From positions 1 to 24,862 of the forward strand of contig CAZSLZ010000035.1 in NCBI GenBank assembly GCA_964607865.1: a stretch of DNA of 24,862 nucleotides, in the 5' to 3' direction. The notes beneath the pieces are model-generated. The model had not been told where the DNA came from and made no database searches. It worked only from the letters and a program-made list of their open reading frames with translations. Shown piece after piece: positions 1 through 8,814 of the stretch; position 1 is the stretch's first letter; every line of letters starts with the position of its first letter. This DNA is from CAZSLZ01 sp964607865 (GTDB taxonomy: Bacteria; Vulcanimicrobiota; JAJTBE01; CAZSLZ01). The position numbers and the translations under genes were made by a program.

Positions 1-1
1 G

Positions 2-1552
2 AAGAAAGAAAACGGTGTCATCGAAAAACTTGACAAAATTATTGAAAATGCAAACAAAGGCGATCATAAATATTTAAAAGACCTTTTCAAAATAGAGAAA
101 GAAGATTTTATTAAGCTATGCAGTTTTTATAAGCAGAAGATATCTACCGGCGATGTTCTATCTGTTAATGATATGATTGCTGTAACCGGAGAAGCCCAGG
201 AAAAGATACTTCAACCAAATACAGTTAAAAAACCCGCCAATGTTTCAATTAAAGAAAAACCCATTGAAACCAGAATTGAGAAACCTGAAAACACTTCGGA
301 AACTAAGAAACAGATAGTTTACATTGCTGAACTTCCTTCCACCAGAGATTATGGAGAGCATGACCCATGGAAGAAAAAAAATCAAAGCCGGGAAGGCGCA
401 ATGCATAATGAAAATGTTCCCGCGACAGTTTGCAAGGAAGAAGGCAACGACCCGGACACCAGGGAAATGTCTATTATTTCTGATAATGAGAAACATAAAG
501 TTGAAGAAAAACGGGATTTAATATCAAAGCTGGAAAAAAACAAGAAAGAATTACCCAGAGCTTCAATATTGAAGCCCTCACAGGAAAAAGCATCAGAAAA
601 AATGGAAATACTAATAAATGAAAATGAAGAAGAAACTGCTGAATATGAATTGGAACCACTGCAAGGGTCTTCGGTTACCGCAACAGCTGTTGAAGCAAAA
701 CCAAAGGCAGAAAAACAAATAAATCTAATTGCAGCCGGCTCCAGGGCCAAAGCATCATTTCTTGATGCCCTGAGTACTGAAAACTATAACTATTCTGAAA
801 ACACCGGAAACAAAGTTAAAATCAATTTTAAACTCCAAAAAAGAGGTAACGGTTCTACTTTTTCTTCAAAAAAACATGAAAAACCCATTCAAAAAAAAGT
901 ATCAGAAAAAGAAAACAATAAAACTGAATCCCAGCTTTTTAAAGAACTTAAAAAAAATGTTACCCCTCCCGGAAAAACAGCAGAAAAGCCCGTCCTGCCC
1001 GTGGATTTCAACAGAATCAATTCATTAATCAAAGAACAGAAATTAGATGAGCTGGTTTTACTTATAAAAGAATATGAAAAGGGCGGTATTGAAATCCAGA
1101 GCCTGAGCGCAATAAAAAACATTGCAGAAATAGCCATCGACATAAACCAGAACAGAACTTCGGAACACCCTGCCCCCGAGAAGATGAAAAGCAAATTCAT
1201 TGATAAGTTTAAGAAGGATCTGAACAAATTTTACCAGATGGTGGAAGACAGCGAATTGTTAGATGCGTCAATTCTGATTCAGAAATTGTTAAAATCCCGT
1301 TCGCCCCTTTCAACCCTCCCGCCCCATCAACGGAAAAGATTGGAAAAAATTAAGAGCCAACTGGAAAACAGGACCCAGAAATATCAGAGATTCATTGAAA
1401 CTTATTTTTGCGATCCGGTTGAGATATTTCAGAAAGAATTGTGGCAGGCGCTTTCCAAAGTCACGCCTCAATCGAAACTTCTGGAAGTGGGAAAAAAATA
1501 TGATCTGGATCCAAAATTCTACCATGAATTGTTTGGAAAACGGAAAGGTTAA
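2..1552 (+). CDS. Large charged protein with C-terminal domain shared with the next gene (5'-partial)
   Basis: The frame is open from base 2 with no stop, so the gene begins upstream of the window; 516 residues are visible, ending at TAA 1550-1552. I do not recognise the family. The visible N-terminal 55 residues look helical. Residues about 60-330 are Lys/Glu/Pro/Ser-rich, low complexity and probably disordered, with repeated EKP-like segments. From about residue 340 the protein becomes helical and ordered. Residues about 390-512 align well with the C-terminus of the following gene: LL.AS...Q.L, then HQ.KRL, then KY..F...Y...P, LW..LS, P..KL and GKKY.L.P. No signal peptide or membrane segment is visible. 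The next gene lies 60-84 bases downstream on the same strand, so the two probably form an operon. Confidence is high that it is a gene and low for any function. Confidence 0.85.
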   Translation, partial: KKENGVIEKLDKIIENANKGDHKYLKDLFKIEKEDFIKLCSFYKQKISTGDVLSVNDMIAVTGEAQEKILQPNTVKKPANVSIKEKPIETRIEKPENTSETKKQIVYIAELPSTRDYGEHDPWKKKNQSREGAMHNENVPATVCKEEGNDPDTREMSIISDNEKHKVEEKRDLISKLEKNKKELPRASILKPSQEKASEKMEILINENEEETAEYELEPLQGSSVTATAVEAKPKAEKQINLIAAGSRAKASFLDALSTENYNYSENTGNKVKINFKLQKRGNGSTFSSKKHEKPIQKKVSEKENNKTESQLFKELKKNVTPPGKTAEKPVLPVDFNRINSLIKEQKLDELVLLIKEYEKGGIEIQSLSAIKNIAEIAIDINQNRTSEHPAPEKMKSKFIDKFKKDLNKFYQMVEDSELLDASILIQKLLKSRSPLSTLPPHQRKRLEKIKSQLENRTQKYQRFIETYFCDPVEIFQKELWQALSKVTPQSKLLEVGKKYDLDPKFYHELFGKRKG

Positions 1553-1636
1553 TTTTTTTCGAGTCTTTTTTACTGAACATGTCAATTAAGCAAATAGAAA
1601 CTTTAAATAATTTTGCTTGAAAACAGGTATATTGAT

Positions 1637-3820
1637 ATGTTAATGTATGCCCGCGAACATAATTTTTATGAATTAACGGAAAAATATCTCGTTTCCAATG
1701 ATTTGGTGGACGAATATTCATCCAAACAGTATTTAAAAAAAATAACACAGAAACTGGCGATTGAATCGGGTCTTGATGATACTGAAAGCTATTGCAGAAA
1801 AATGTGGTTCCTGCCTTTTCGTGATTTTTTGTTTCAACTGAAAAGAATTATTCTTGCAATCAGGCCACTCAGGTTATTCAGTCCTGATTCGATGACAGAA
1901 GCTCTCAACCGTTCAACAATTATTCAAATTCTGGACTATAGCCACCGCGACAAGGACGATCTTTCAAACTCCACTACCAATTTGCTTAAAAAGATACTCC
2001 TCACTGATGAGTATTCCATGGATCTGCCCTCAGCGGTGCCCTTTTATGTCCTTTCTGTGGAACCCTGTTCCGGGGAATTTGTTTACACCATGGCAATGAA
2101 ACTGAAAAATATTCTACCGGGACAGTTCGTTATAAAGATAATATCTCTGGAATCCGACAAGAAATATCTTGAAGAAGCCCTGTCTGCCAACCTTACCCGA
2201 GAAAAAATCAAGAATATTCCTGAAGATATCAAACAGAAATATATAAAAAAACATGACGAGATGTTTAAAATTGATGAAAATATCAGAAACCTGACTCGTT
2301 TTGTTGAGTTCGATGTTTTCAGGTCCTTTCTGAACCTGAAGAATTTTGAACGTTACTATCTCATTCTCGCCAATACCCTCCCCCATCTCTATTCAAAAAA
2401 TATTGTTTCAGCAATTGTTGAGAGAATCATTCCCTATCTAAAACCAGGGGGGCTGCTCCTGGTCCCTCTGCAGAAGTACGAACACCCTCCCGAGATAATG
2501 GGGCTTGAATTGATAGACTCAAATAATGTTTATTACTATAAACGAACCAGAGAAGATTTTAAAAAATTACAGGAGCAGGAAATAACAAGAAAATGCGACT
2601 CTCTTGAAAACCAGTTACTGTTTATTAAAGCTTTGTTATTAAACAATAACAATGACCAGGCTATGGAGTTAACCGAACAGATATTAAAAAATAATAAAAC
2701 CCATATTTATGCCCATTATTTAAAGGGCGATATTGCCGCATTGAATGGCCAGTTTGACCTGGCTTTCAACCAATATCAGAAGGTGCTGAGAATTAACCCC
2801 AAACTTCTACCGGCATATGTAAATTCAGCAGTTCTATCAGCTTTAAAAAATAACCGCGAAGAAGCAGGCCAGTTTTTAAACCAGGCAGAAAGGCTTCTGA
2901 GCCATTTCTCTTTGAAACTGGAGCAGACTTTCAGCATATCAATTGAAGACTTTTACGGTGTTCTCAAAACGTTGAGAAACCTTGTTGAAACTAATGAACC
3001 TATCAACATAACGGAAATAATCGAACACTTTGAAAAGTCACGGGGAAGACTCCGCCACCTGGCATATAAGCCTAAAGGCATAAAAAGGAAGATAGAACTC
3101 CTAGCTGCAAAAGGCAAAAAAAGAGATACCAGCTCTCTTCTGAATAATTTAATTTCAAATTCTTCAAAGACAAAACCAAACAAAATTTATAAAGAGGTTA
3201 ATCTTGAAGAATTAGGGTTGATTTCCACCGTTTCCGCCGCCCCAAAGACTTTCCTTATTTCAAAAAAAGAAAAAACCGCTAACCTTTCAGATACAACCCT
3301 GGATTTACTGAACCAGGTTGAACAGAAGCTACAGGCTGAACCGCCGGAATTGTTTCTGGATTATATCAAGAAAACTCAAAATGAAAACCCCGGTTTATTC
3401 ATATTGGAAATTATAAAAAAGGCCTATTTAAAAGGCAGGAGCCAGCCAGAACAACAGCACAATAAGATAAAACATAAAATAGAAAGAATACTGAACATTT
3501 TAGAAGATGGAAATCTACTGGAAGCTTCTATGGAGTTTCAGGAACTTATTCGCAACCGTGCAAAAATTGAAACTCTGAATTCTCACCAGAAGAAACGGTT
3601 AATGTGCATGAAACAGAATATAGAAGAAGCAATTGCCCGTTCTGAAACCAAGCTGAAAAAGTATAAAAACTTCTATACAAAGTATTATATAAATCCTCTT
3701 GATGGATTCCATCCCCAACTCTGGGAAATCCTGTCCAATCTTTTTCCCAGTGACAAACTCAGACAGGCTGGAAAAAAATACGGACTACGCCCTGATGAAC
3801 TGCCGGGCCATTTAAAATAA
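1637..3820 (+). CDS. Degenerate CheR-like methyltransferase fold with TPRs and paralogous C-terminal domain
   Basis: Starts are TTG 1613 (735 aa) or ATG 1637 (727 aa); I prefer the ATG because AACAGG lies about 9 bases upstream, while the TTG has no ribosome site. Numbering here is from the TTG. Residues 140-310 follow the CheR order: a SAM-loop-like VEPCSGEFVYTMAM (149-162), an acidic strand end, LANTLPHLYSKN (252-263) where CheR has CRNVLIYF, and YLKPGGLLLV. The glycine-rich loop and the Asn-Val-Ile-Tyr-Phe segment are altered, so activity is doubtful. Residues about 330-430 are TPRs (for example AHYLKGDIAALNGQFDLAF). The last 120 residues repeat the C-terminal domain of the preceding gene. 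CheR-TPR fusions occur in chemosensory systems, so a role in protein-protein signalling is inferred. No membrane segment is visible. Confidence 0.8.
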   Translation: MLMYAREHNFYELTEKYLVSNDLVDEYSSKQYLKKITQKLAIESGLDDTESYCRKMWFLPFRDFLFQLKRIILAIRPLRLFSPDSMTEALNRSTIIQILDYSHRDKDDLSNSTTNLLKKILLTDEYSMDLPSAVPFYVLSVEPCSGEFVYTMAMKLKNILPGQFVIKIISLESDKKYLEEALSANLTREKIKNIPEDIKQKYIKKHDEMFKIDENIRNLTRFVEFDVFRSFLNLKNFERYYLILANTLPHLYSKNIVSAIVERIIPYLKPGGLLLVPLQKYEHPPEIMGLELIDSNNVYYYKRTREDFKKLQEQEITRKCDSLENQLLFIKALLLNNNNDQAMELTEQILKNNKTHIYAHYLKGDIAALNGQFDLAFNQYQKVLRINPKLLPAYVNSAVLSALKNNREEAGQFLNQAERLLSHFSLKLEQTFSISIEDFYGVLKTLRNLVETNEPINITEIIEHFEKSRGRLRHLAYKPKGIKRKIELLAAKGKKRDTSSLLNNLISNSSKTKPNKIYKEVNLEELGLISTVSAAPKTFLISKKEKTANLSDTTLDLLNQVEQKLQAEPPELFLDYIKKTQNENPGLFILEIIKKAYLKGRSQPEQQHNKIKHKIERILNILEDGNLLEASMEFQELIRNRAKIETLNSHQKKRLMCMKQNIEEAIARSETKLKKYKNFYTKYYINPLDGFHPQLWEILSNLFPSDKLRQAGKKYGLRPDELPGHLK

Positions 3821-3822
3821 CC

Positions 3823-4062
3823 ATTAGAACTACTCCCCGGCAAAGCAGGGATAATTAGCCCTAGTTCTTCTTTGATCCTAAAATAGTTCTTTTGAACTAT
3901 AGTAAAATCAGTTGAATTTAGTAAAATAGTTAAGTAAATCCAAACCTTAAGGATAAGGTTACAAGAGTAACTCCTTGCAATTAAGCTCAATCACTTAATT
4001 GCAACCTTCTCTTCAAAGTATCATTATTCTTCCAGGTAGCCCGCAAATGCGGGCTTTTTTTT
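3823..4062 (+). ncRNA. Hairpin-rich gene-free stretch: candidate structured 3' UTR or small RNA
   Basis: No ORF fits this stretch. It holds four perfect inverted repeats and then a terminator: AGAACTA 3826-3832 with TAGTTCT 3862-3868 (enclosing a GGG/CCC hairpin 3848-3861); ATAGTTC 3883-3889 with GAACTAT 3894-3900, loop TTTT; AACCTTA 3943-3949 with TAAGGTT 3954-3960, loop AGGA; and an 11-bp stem 3975-3985 with 3994-4004. The terminator follows at 4038-4062. It begins just after the stop of the CheR-TPR gene, so it may be that gene's 3' UTR. I see no convincing separate promoter and do not recognise a known RNA family. Confidence 0.45.
4038..4062 (+). terminator. Rho-independent terminator
   Basis: GCCCGC (4039-4044), loop AAAT and GCGGGC (4049-4054) are followed by eight T. 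It ends the + strand transcript of the first two genes and the hairpin-rich stretch. On the minus strand there is no T run after the stem, so it should not stop the convergent operon that ends at 4181. The remaining 118 bases to that gene hold only a weak A/T hairpin (about 4131-4148). Confidence 0.85.
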
Positions 4063-4180
4063 AGTTCCCTCTGAAAAAAGCTCACATATAATTCTTTATG
4101 CTACCAATGAATAGTTCTTGTGATATATAGTTTTTTTAATAAAAAACTGCTTTTCTGATACATATAAATAGTCCGGATGA

Positions 4181-5203
4181 CTAGGGTTTATCTTTCAATA
4201 GTTCTAATGCCGCTTCCATTCCCGGGGTCACCCTTATACTTCTTTCGGTAACGATAATACCTTTTAACCCCATTTTTTTTAAAAACTCCATTCCCTCTTC
4301 GGGGCCTTTTACGAAAGCCGCCGTGGATGCCATATCAGCAGTTAAAGCGTCGGGGGCAACTACCGTGGCGGCAATCGCCCTGTCTGCCGGCCTGCCGGTT
4401 TTTTTATCTATTATATGATGATACCTTTTACCTTTGTAAAAAAAGTAACGCTGATAATCACCGGAAGTCGCCACAGCTTCATTATCCAGAGCCAGAATTC
4501 CAACTACATCGCTGTTTGCCCTGGGGTTTTCCACGCCAATCTGCCAGAACCGGTTATCCATATTTTTTCCAGCTGTCCTTATGTTTCCGCCGCCATTAAT
4601 AATGAAATTTTCAATTCCCTTTTGCTTCATTTTTTCATAAGCCTGGTCAACAGCATACCCTTTTAAAACCCCTCCCAGGTCAATGAGCAACCCCTGGGGT
4701 TTATTCAATTTTTTTCCTTCCAGTTTTACTTTTTCAAACCCAGCATTTCTTTTTGTTTTTTCAATCATTTCTTCAGAAGGAGGGACAGGGCTTTCTTCGC
4801 CTACAGGATATATTTTCTTATAAGCCCCCAGGGCGGGGTCAAAAGCTCCATCACTTGCCCGGGCCATTGAAAGGGAATCTTCGAGCAACTGCAACATAAC
4901 AGCATCTTCAATATCAGTTCTTAACTGTCGGTTCAGGGAAGACAGGGCGCTTTCTGAATCGTAGAAATCATACCTGTTTTCCAATTCCTCGAATATTTTG
5001 AAAGCTTCATTGATTGCTTCGAGAGCTACCTTTTCCTTATCGGGAGCCGAACAGACAATAATCTCCACGTAAGTATCCATAAAAAACCGTGTCTGTCGAA
5101 ATTCCCGGTATTGAGCCTGTTTGTTCATATAAATAAAACCTGCCGCCAGAAACACAGTTATAAAGAACAAACCAATATTCACTTTATTCTTGAATAAGAT
5201 CAT
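4181..5203 (-). CDS. apbE: ApbE-type FAD:protein FMN transferase
   Basis: ApbE enzymes move FMN from FAD onto a Ser/Thr of an extracytoplasmic target protein, using Mg2+. The family motifs are present in order (340-aa numbering): SDGAFDPALG (117-126), DLGGVLKGYAVD (175-186; usually DLGGIAKGYAVD), INGGGN (202-207), HHIIDKKTGRPA (262-273) and TADMASTAAFV (288-298) with the metal-binding aspartate. One N-terminal membrane segment (about residues 10-27) has no lipobox Cys, so the protein is anchored rather than lipidated. The ATG at 5203 sits one base after the TGA of the transglutaminase gene; a TTG at 5212 would overlap it. Neither has a good Shine-Dalgarno, which suggests translational coupling. 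No FMN-binding target such as RnfG or NqrC is encoded in the window. Length is normal for the family. Confidence 0.93.
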   Translation of the reverse strand: MILFKNKVNIGLFFITVFLAAGFIYMNKQAQYREFRQTRFFMDTYVEIIVCSAPDKEKVALEAINEAFKIFEELENRYDFYDSESALSSLNRQLRTDIEDAVMLQLLEDSLSMARASDGAFDPALGAYKKIYPVGEESPVPPSEEMIEKTKRNAGFEKVKLEGKKLNKPQGLLIDLGGVLKGYAVDQAYEKMKQKGIENFIINGGGNIRTAGKNMDNRFWQIGVENPRANSDVVGILALDNEAVATSGDYQRYFFYKGKRYHHIIDKKTGRPADRAIAATVVAPDALTADMASTAAFVKGPEEGMEFLKKMGLKGIIVTERSIRVTPGMEAALELLKDKP

Positions 5204-5204
5204 G

Positions 5205-7463
5205 TCAGTCAAATTTAAACTTTCTAATTTGAATCTTCAAATCTTCCCAGTGCTGTTTTAAGCTATGGGAATCATCAACTTCCTTGTTACCGTAACGGGT
5301 AATCTCAAAAAATGAAATAACTGAAGCTGATAAATCACGTAATGGCCTGGGAATTTTCTTTAGAAATTCTCTCGGGGTATTGTATCTTTCTTTCTTTATT
5401 CCCTTCCTGTTAAACTCCCTTAACATATCCTGATAAATCTCCACCGATAATGCAGATTTTTCATTGTTCTTTTCAACAAGGGTACTCCTGATTTTTCCTG
5501 ATAAAGACTTCAGTTTATTGAATATACGGTAAATAAAGCCGATTTCAGCTTTTTTTGTTTTTTTACGGGGATTGCCGAAAGCTGATATAACTATACTGAT
5601 TATACCCCATAAAAGAATCAGAATTGTAAAGATGGCAATAATTTCATAGGAAATTTTCAAATTGGGGAATTTGCTTTTAAGCCAGGTAAACATTTTAAGA
5701 ATCAGCATGGATTCACGGTTTGTAGTGGAAGAAAAGGTTTCGCCACTGTATCCCGGAGTTGGGTCAAAAGACATCCACCCGTATCCTGGCACATAAGCTT
5801 CAACCCAGGAATGGGCATCGGATTGTTTTACTGAGTAGAGCCGGGAAAAAACATCATAATGTCCGGGGAGGTACCCGAATACCATACGTGCGGGAATACC
5901 CTGGGTTCTCAACATAATTGCCAGGGATGTAGCAAAATGCTCGCAATAACCTCTTCTCTGTTCAAAAAGAAAATAATCCACAGTATCGCAATCATCAGGA
6001 AAATAAGGTATTTCAAGGTCGTATGGATAGGTATCTTTCAAATACTGGCTTACAGCCAGAGCTTTTCGGTAATCTGATGCGTCTTCCCCCACAGTTTCCC
6101 GGATAATTGTCCGGGTCAGGCTGTCAACCCTTCCGGGCACATTTTCAGGAAGCTGAAGGTATTTCATATCTTTTTCGTCAACCATCTCTACTATGCCGTT
6201 TTGTTTCAATTCTGACAATCTCTGGTGTTCCTTTTCAATAGCCCTCATGGTTTCAGAATTAATGGGTATTTTATGAGAAATTGTAGAATAGATCATGCCT
6301 TTTTCAAGGGGGTATGGAGATCTTATCCCGCCATTTTTATCCAAATAAATGGTATTGCTGGGAAAAAACAGAGAAATGGTTTGATAGGAACCAAAAATTA
6401 TATTGGGCATTTCTCTTTTTACATGATAAATTTGAACAATCTCTTCTGTTTCGTCCCATTTTTCAAGAATTTTATCATCGGGTTCAATTTTAAGGGGAGG
6501 CAAAGTTTTGGAAATCTCCTCAAACTCTCCATTTTCTTCGCCGGTGATTGACCAGCCGGTTCCGTCGTAGTTATCGAAAACCAGTCCCCGATAATAACTC
6601 CAGCTGCTGCTCTGAACCTTCATTATTTCGGTATCTGAAAGTTTACCCCGGTAATTCAAGTGAACATAGGGAGAGAATCCGAAATAATTATTGGGATTCC
6701 ATCCCAGGTCTCTGCCCCTGGTATTCCTCATTTCTTCGGCAGACATATCATTATTCGGGTTGAACAAGCCTCCTGTTGAAATCTTTGGCAGGTTAACAAC
6801 CCAGGACCGTGGCAATATGGGAGAATCGAAATTATGATAACGGGGTATAAAAAGGTAAACTGTCATGCTGGCAATTATAACCAGCAGAGTAACAGTGACC
6901 ATTTTTTTCAATACAAAATTAATTTCAAGCTCTTCGTTCTTTTCAGCAATTTCGTTGAACCTGGAAAGCCCCTGATAGACCAGAGCCGCGGAACAGGCAA
7001 ATATAAAAGCTATGTAATAGGCAATAATTGTGGAATCTATAGCCATGACAGAAGCAACCGCCATAAGAATGAGAGCTACCAGCAGGGAATAATTCAAATC
7101 ATGCCTTGAAGGCAGATCGAAACTATGAAATGCCTGCAGCCAGATTAACAAAGTTGCCAGAGGGGCACGGGGGTCAAAGGGGTTTGCCCTGAGATTTCTG
7201 AAGAAATCCAGCAGAGCCAGCATCATGAGTAACGCAATACCCACCTTTATTAATGTATTCTTTTTATCCCGGCGCACATAAGAGACATAATACCCGGCAG
7301 CGGTAATCAAGACAGCGGGAATGGTAATCAAAGGCCATTCCTGTTGATGCATAATGGCAAGAACACTGACAAGAACCGAAATCATTGTAAATAAACGGAA
7401 AGGAATGGAATTTTCCGGCTTCCGTTTTTTCATTTTCAATCTTTTTATGAACTCATCTAACAA
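5205..7463 (-). CDS. TgpA-like membrane transglutaminase (DUF3488-transglutaminase core-DUF4129)
   Basis: The N-terminal 210 residues contain five to six membrane helices (DUF3488-like). A large extracytoplasmic part carries a transglutaminase-like core with the triad Cys507 (RRGYCEHFATS), His551 (SDAHSWVEAY) and Asp567 (SFDPTPG), numbered from the chosen start. A last membrane helix (about 608-630) precedes a cytoplasmic DUF4129-like tail with NTPREFLKKI. Start choice: TTG 7463 has GGAGGA (7470-7475) six bases upstream and overlaps the DUF58 stop by 11 bases. ATG 7433 is an alternative without a ribosome site; an ATG near 7532 would overlap DUF58 by 80 bases. This gives 752 aa. In other bacteria such genes sit with moxR and DUF58 genes; here DUF58 is directly upstream and ApbE directly downstream. 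The substrate is unknown, probably an envelope protein or peptide. Confidence 0.92.
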   Translation of the reverse strand: MLDEFIKRLKMKKRKPENSIPFRLFTMISVLVSVLAIMHQQEWPLITIPAVLITAAGYYVSYVRRDKKNTLIKVGIALLMMLALLDFFRNLRANPFDPRAPLATLLIWLQAFHSFDLPSRHDLNYSLLVALILMAVASVMAIDSTIIAYYIAFIFACSAALVYQGLSRFNEIAEKNEELEINFVLKKMVTVTLLVIIASMTVYLFIPRYHNFDSPILPRSWVVNLPKISTGGLFNPNNDMSAEEMRNTRGRDLGWNPNNYFGFSPYVHLNYRGKLSDTEIMKVQSSSWSYYRGLVFDNYDGTGWSITGEENGEFEEISKTLPPLKIEPDDKILEKWDETEEIVQIYHVKREMPNIIFGSYQTISLFFPSNTIYLDKNGGIRSPYPLEKGMIYSTISHKIPINSETMRAIEKEHQRLSELKQNGIVEMVDEKDMKYLQLPENVPGRVDSLTRTIIRETVGEDASDYRKALAVSQYLKDTYPYDLEIPYFPDDCDTVDYFLFEQRRGYCEHFATSLAIMLRTQGIPARMVFGYLPGHYDVFSRLYSVKQSDAHSWVEAYVPGYGWMSFDPTPGYSGETFSSTTNRESMLILKMFTWLKSKFPNLKISYEIIAIFTILILLWGIISIVISAFGNPRKKTKKAEIGFIYRIFNKLKSLSGKIRSTLVEKNNEKSALSVEIYQDMLREFNRKGIKKERYNTPREFLKKIPRPLRDLSASVISFFEITRYGNKEVDDSHSLKQHWEDLKIQIRKFKFD

Positions 7464-8715
7464 CAGTATTCCTCCGGTGGCTGAGAATTGCAGAAACAGG
7501 ATTTTCATCCATTTTAAACATCCTCGCATCAACTCCCATCTTCCTTAATTTTTCAACCTGGGAACTATAAATATCATTTAAGCCTTCGAATTCCTGTTCA
7601 TCGGCAAAGGAACCCGGTTTTAAAAACACAAGATTCATCTTTATTCCCCTTTTTGCAAGAAATTCCAACGGGCCCAGGTTTTCAAAAGGAAAAACCTTGA
7701 ATATATATACCTGCTTATTCATAAGCAAATTCTGTACCGATTGCTCCAGCAGTTGTTCCATCTTCACCGAAGAACCAGCCTTAACTTCTGCCAGCTGAAC
7801 CTTCGAATTCAGCTGGTTGTTACCAGGTTTTATAATTACTTCATTTGGATCTGCATAGAAAAGATCAATTCTGTTGTTGTTACCAGACATTGAATCAATA
7901 ACAGTAGCTGCGAATTTAACCATATACTCGGTAGTGGTTTTCTTTCCTGTCCCGATTTCAGAACCGGACTCGCAATCCAGAACCATAGCTGCCCTTCTTG
8001 ATGAGGGGCTGTTAAACTCCTTCAACATCAGGTGAGAGAATTTTGCAGTCAACCTCCAGTGTATAAACCTGGTTTCTTCACCGGGCTGGTATTCCCGTAT
8101 ACCTGCAAAATCATAGCTTCTTCCGAAACTTTTAACAGGCCTGTCGGTATAAGAAAATTTCCGGTCATTTTTAATGAGCTCTACCCTGCTTACATTAAAA
8201 GATTGGGGTAAAACCGTAATTTTGTCTTTTTCCACCGGCATTTTTTTTGTAAAGTGGAAAAAGCCCAGAATACCCAGTGTGTATATTTTTATTTTATCAA
8301 AGAAATAGATTCCCCGTTTGTAAGCCCGGCGTTTATAAGATTTAGTTGATTTATCCCTTCCGGGGATATACGGAAAGAACAACCGGGGATTTTTATCCTG
8401 GGGATAAAGCGAAGGAAAAGGGTCTTCAATTACAATGAAATATTTCGCAAACCTGCTTTCATTTTCCAGGGTAAAAGAAACCTTAACGTCGTCTTCTTCA
8501 TTGTTTAACTCTTTAAATGTTCTTCTGATTGTAAGGTTCTTCAGGTTCCATATTGAAGTGAAGAAACTCAGAATCAGTATTCCAAAAATAAAGGCAATTA
8601 TAAACAGAAGCCAGCCCGACTGAATGTTAACAGTAACACGAAACAGAAAATAGGCAATACCAATTAATATAAGCTCATCCAGATATTTTTTAAGAAACTC
8701 TTTAATCTTCTTCAT
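7453..8715 (-). CDS. DUF58 family membrane-anchored protein
   Basis: This 420-aa protein has two N-terminal membrane helices (about 14-31 and 34-54), a beta-rich region, and the DUF58 signature REYQPGEETRFIHWRLTAK (207-225), followed by a vWA-like alpha/beta region starting at RRAAMVLDCES. DUF58 proteins usually occur with a MoxR AAA+ ATPase and a TgpA-type transglutaminase. The transglutaminase partner overlaps its 3' end, but no moxR gene lies upstream because the neighbouring gene there is divergent. The exact biochemical role of DUF58 proteins is not established. The ATG at 8715 is preceded only by a weak TGAG site. It is the first gene of the three-gene minus-strand operon ending with apbE. 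Confidence 0.92.
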   Translation of the reverse strand: MKKIKEFLKKYLDELILIGIAYFLFRVTVNIQSGWLLFIIAFIFGILILSFFTSIWNLKNLTIRRTFKELNNEEDDVKVSFTLENESRFAKYFIVIEDPFPSLYPQDKNPRLFFPYIPGRDKSTKSYKRRAYKRGIYFFDKIKIYTLGILGFFHFTKKMPVEKDKITVLPQSFNVSRVELIKNDRKFSYTDRPVKSFGRSYDFAGIREYQPGEETRFIHWRLTAKFSHLMLKEFNSPSSRRAAMVLDCESGSEIGTGKKTTTEYMVKFAATVIDSMSGNNNRIDLFYADPNEVIIKPGNNQLNSKVQLAEVKAGSSVKMEQLLEQSVQNLLMNKQVYIFKVFPFENLGPLEFLAKRGIKMNLVFLKPGSFADEQEFEGLNDIYSSQVEKLRKMGVDARMFKMDENPVSAILSHRRNTVVR

Positions 8716-8755
8716 ATCTCAACTAATTTCAATTATTATCAGTTATTTATATACT

Positions 8756-8785
8756 ATATTAACAGCTTAATTCCATTTTTAACAA
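8756..8785 (-). promoter_or_regulatory. Possible promoter of the DUF58-tgpA-apbE operon
   Basis: On the minus strand TTGTTA (8785-8780) is followed after 18 bases by TAATAT (8761-8756), about 40 bases before the DUF58 start. The surroundings are very AT-rich and contain other TGTTAA copies, so a chance match is possible. Confidence 0.35.
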
Positions 8786-8814
8786 TTTTTTAAATTTAAT
8801 TAACAATTTATTTA

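Noticed and set aside
4063..4180. Terminator for the apbE operon
   Set aside because: Only a weak A/T hairpin is present, and the strong GC stem nearby lacks a T run on the minus strand.
6225..6551. Long + strand frame opposite the transglutaminase gene, and similar antisense frames elsewhere
   Set aside because: They lie opposite clearly conserved genes, have no ribosome sites and no recognisable protein features.
7433..7532. ATG near 7532 as the transglutaminase start
   Set aside because: It would overlap the DUF58 gene by 80 bases, while TTG 7463 has an ideal GGAGGA site.
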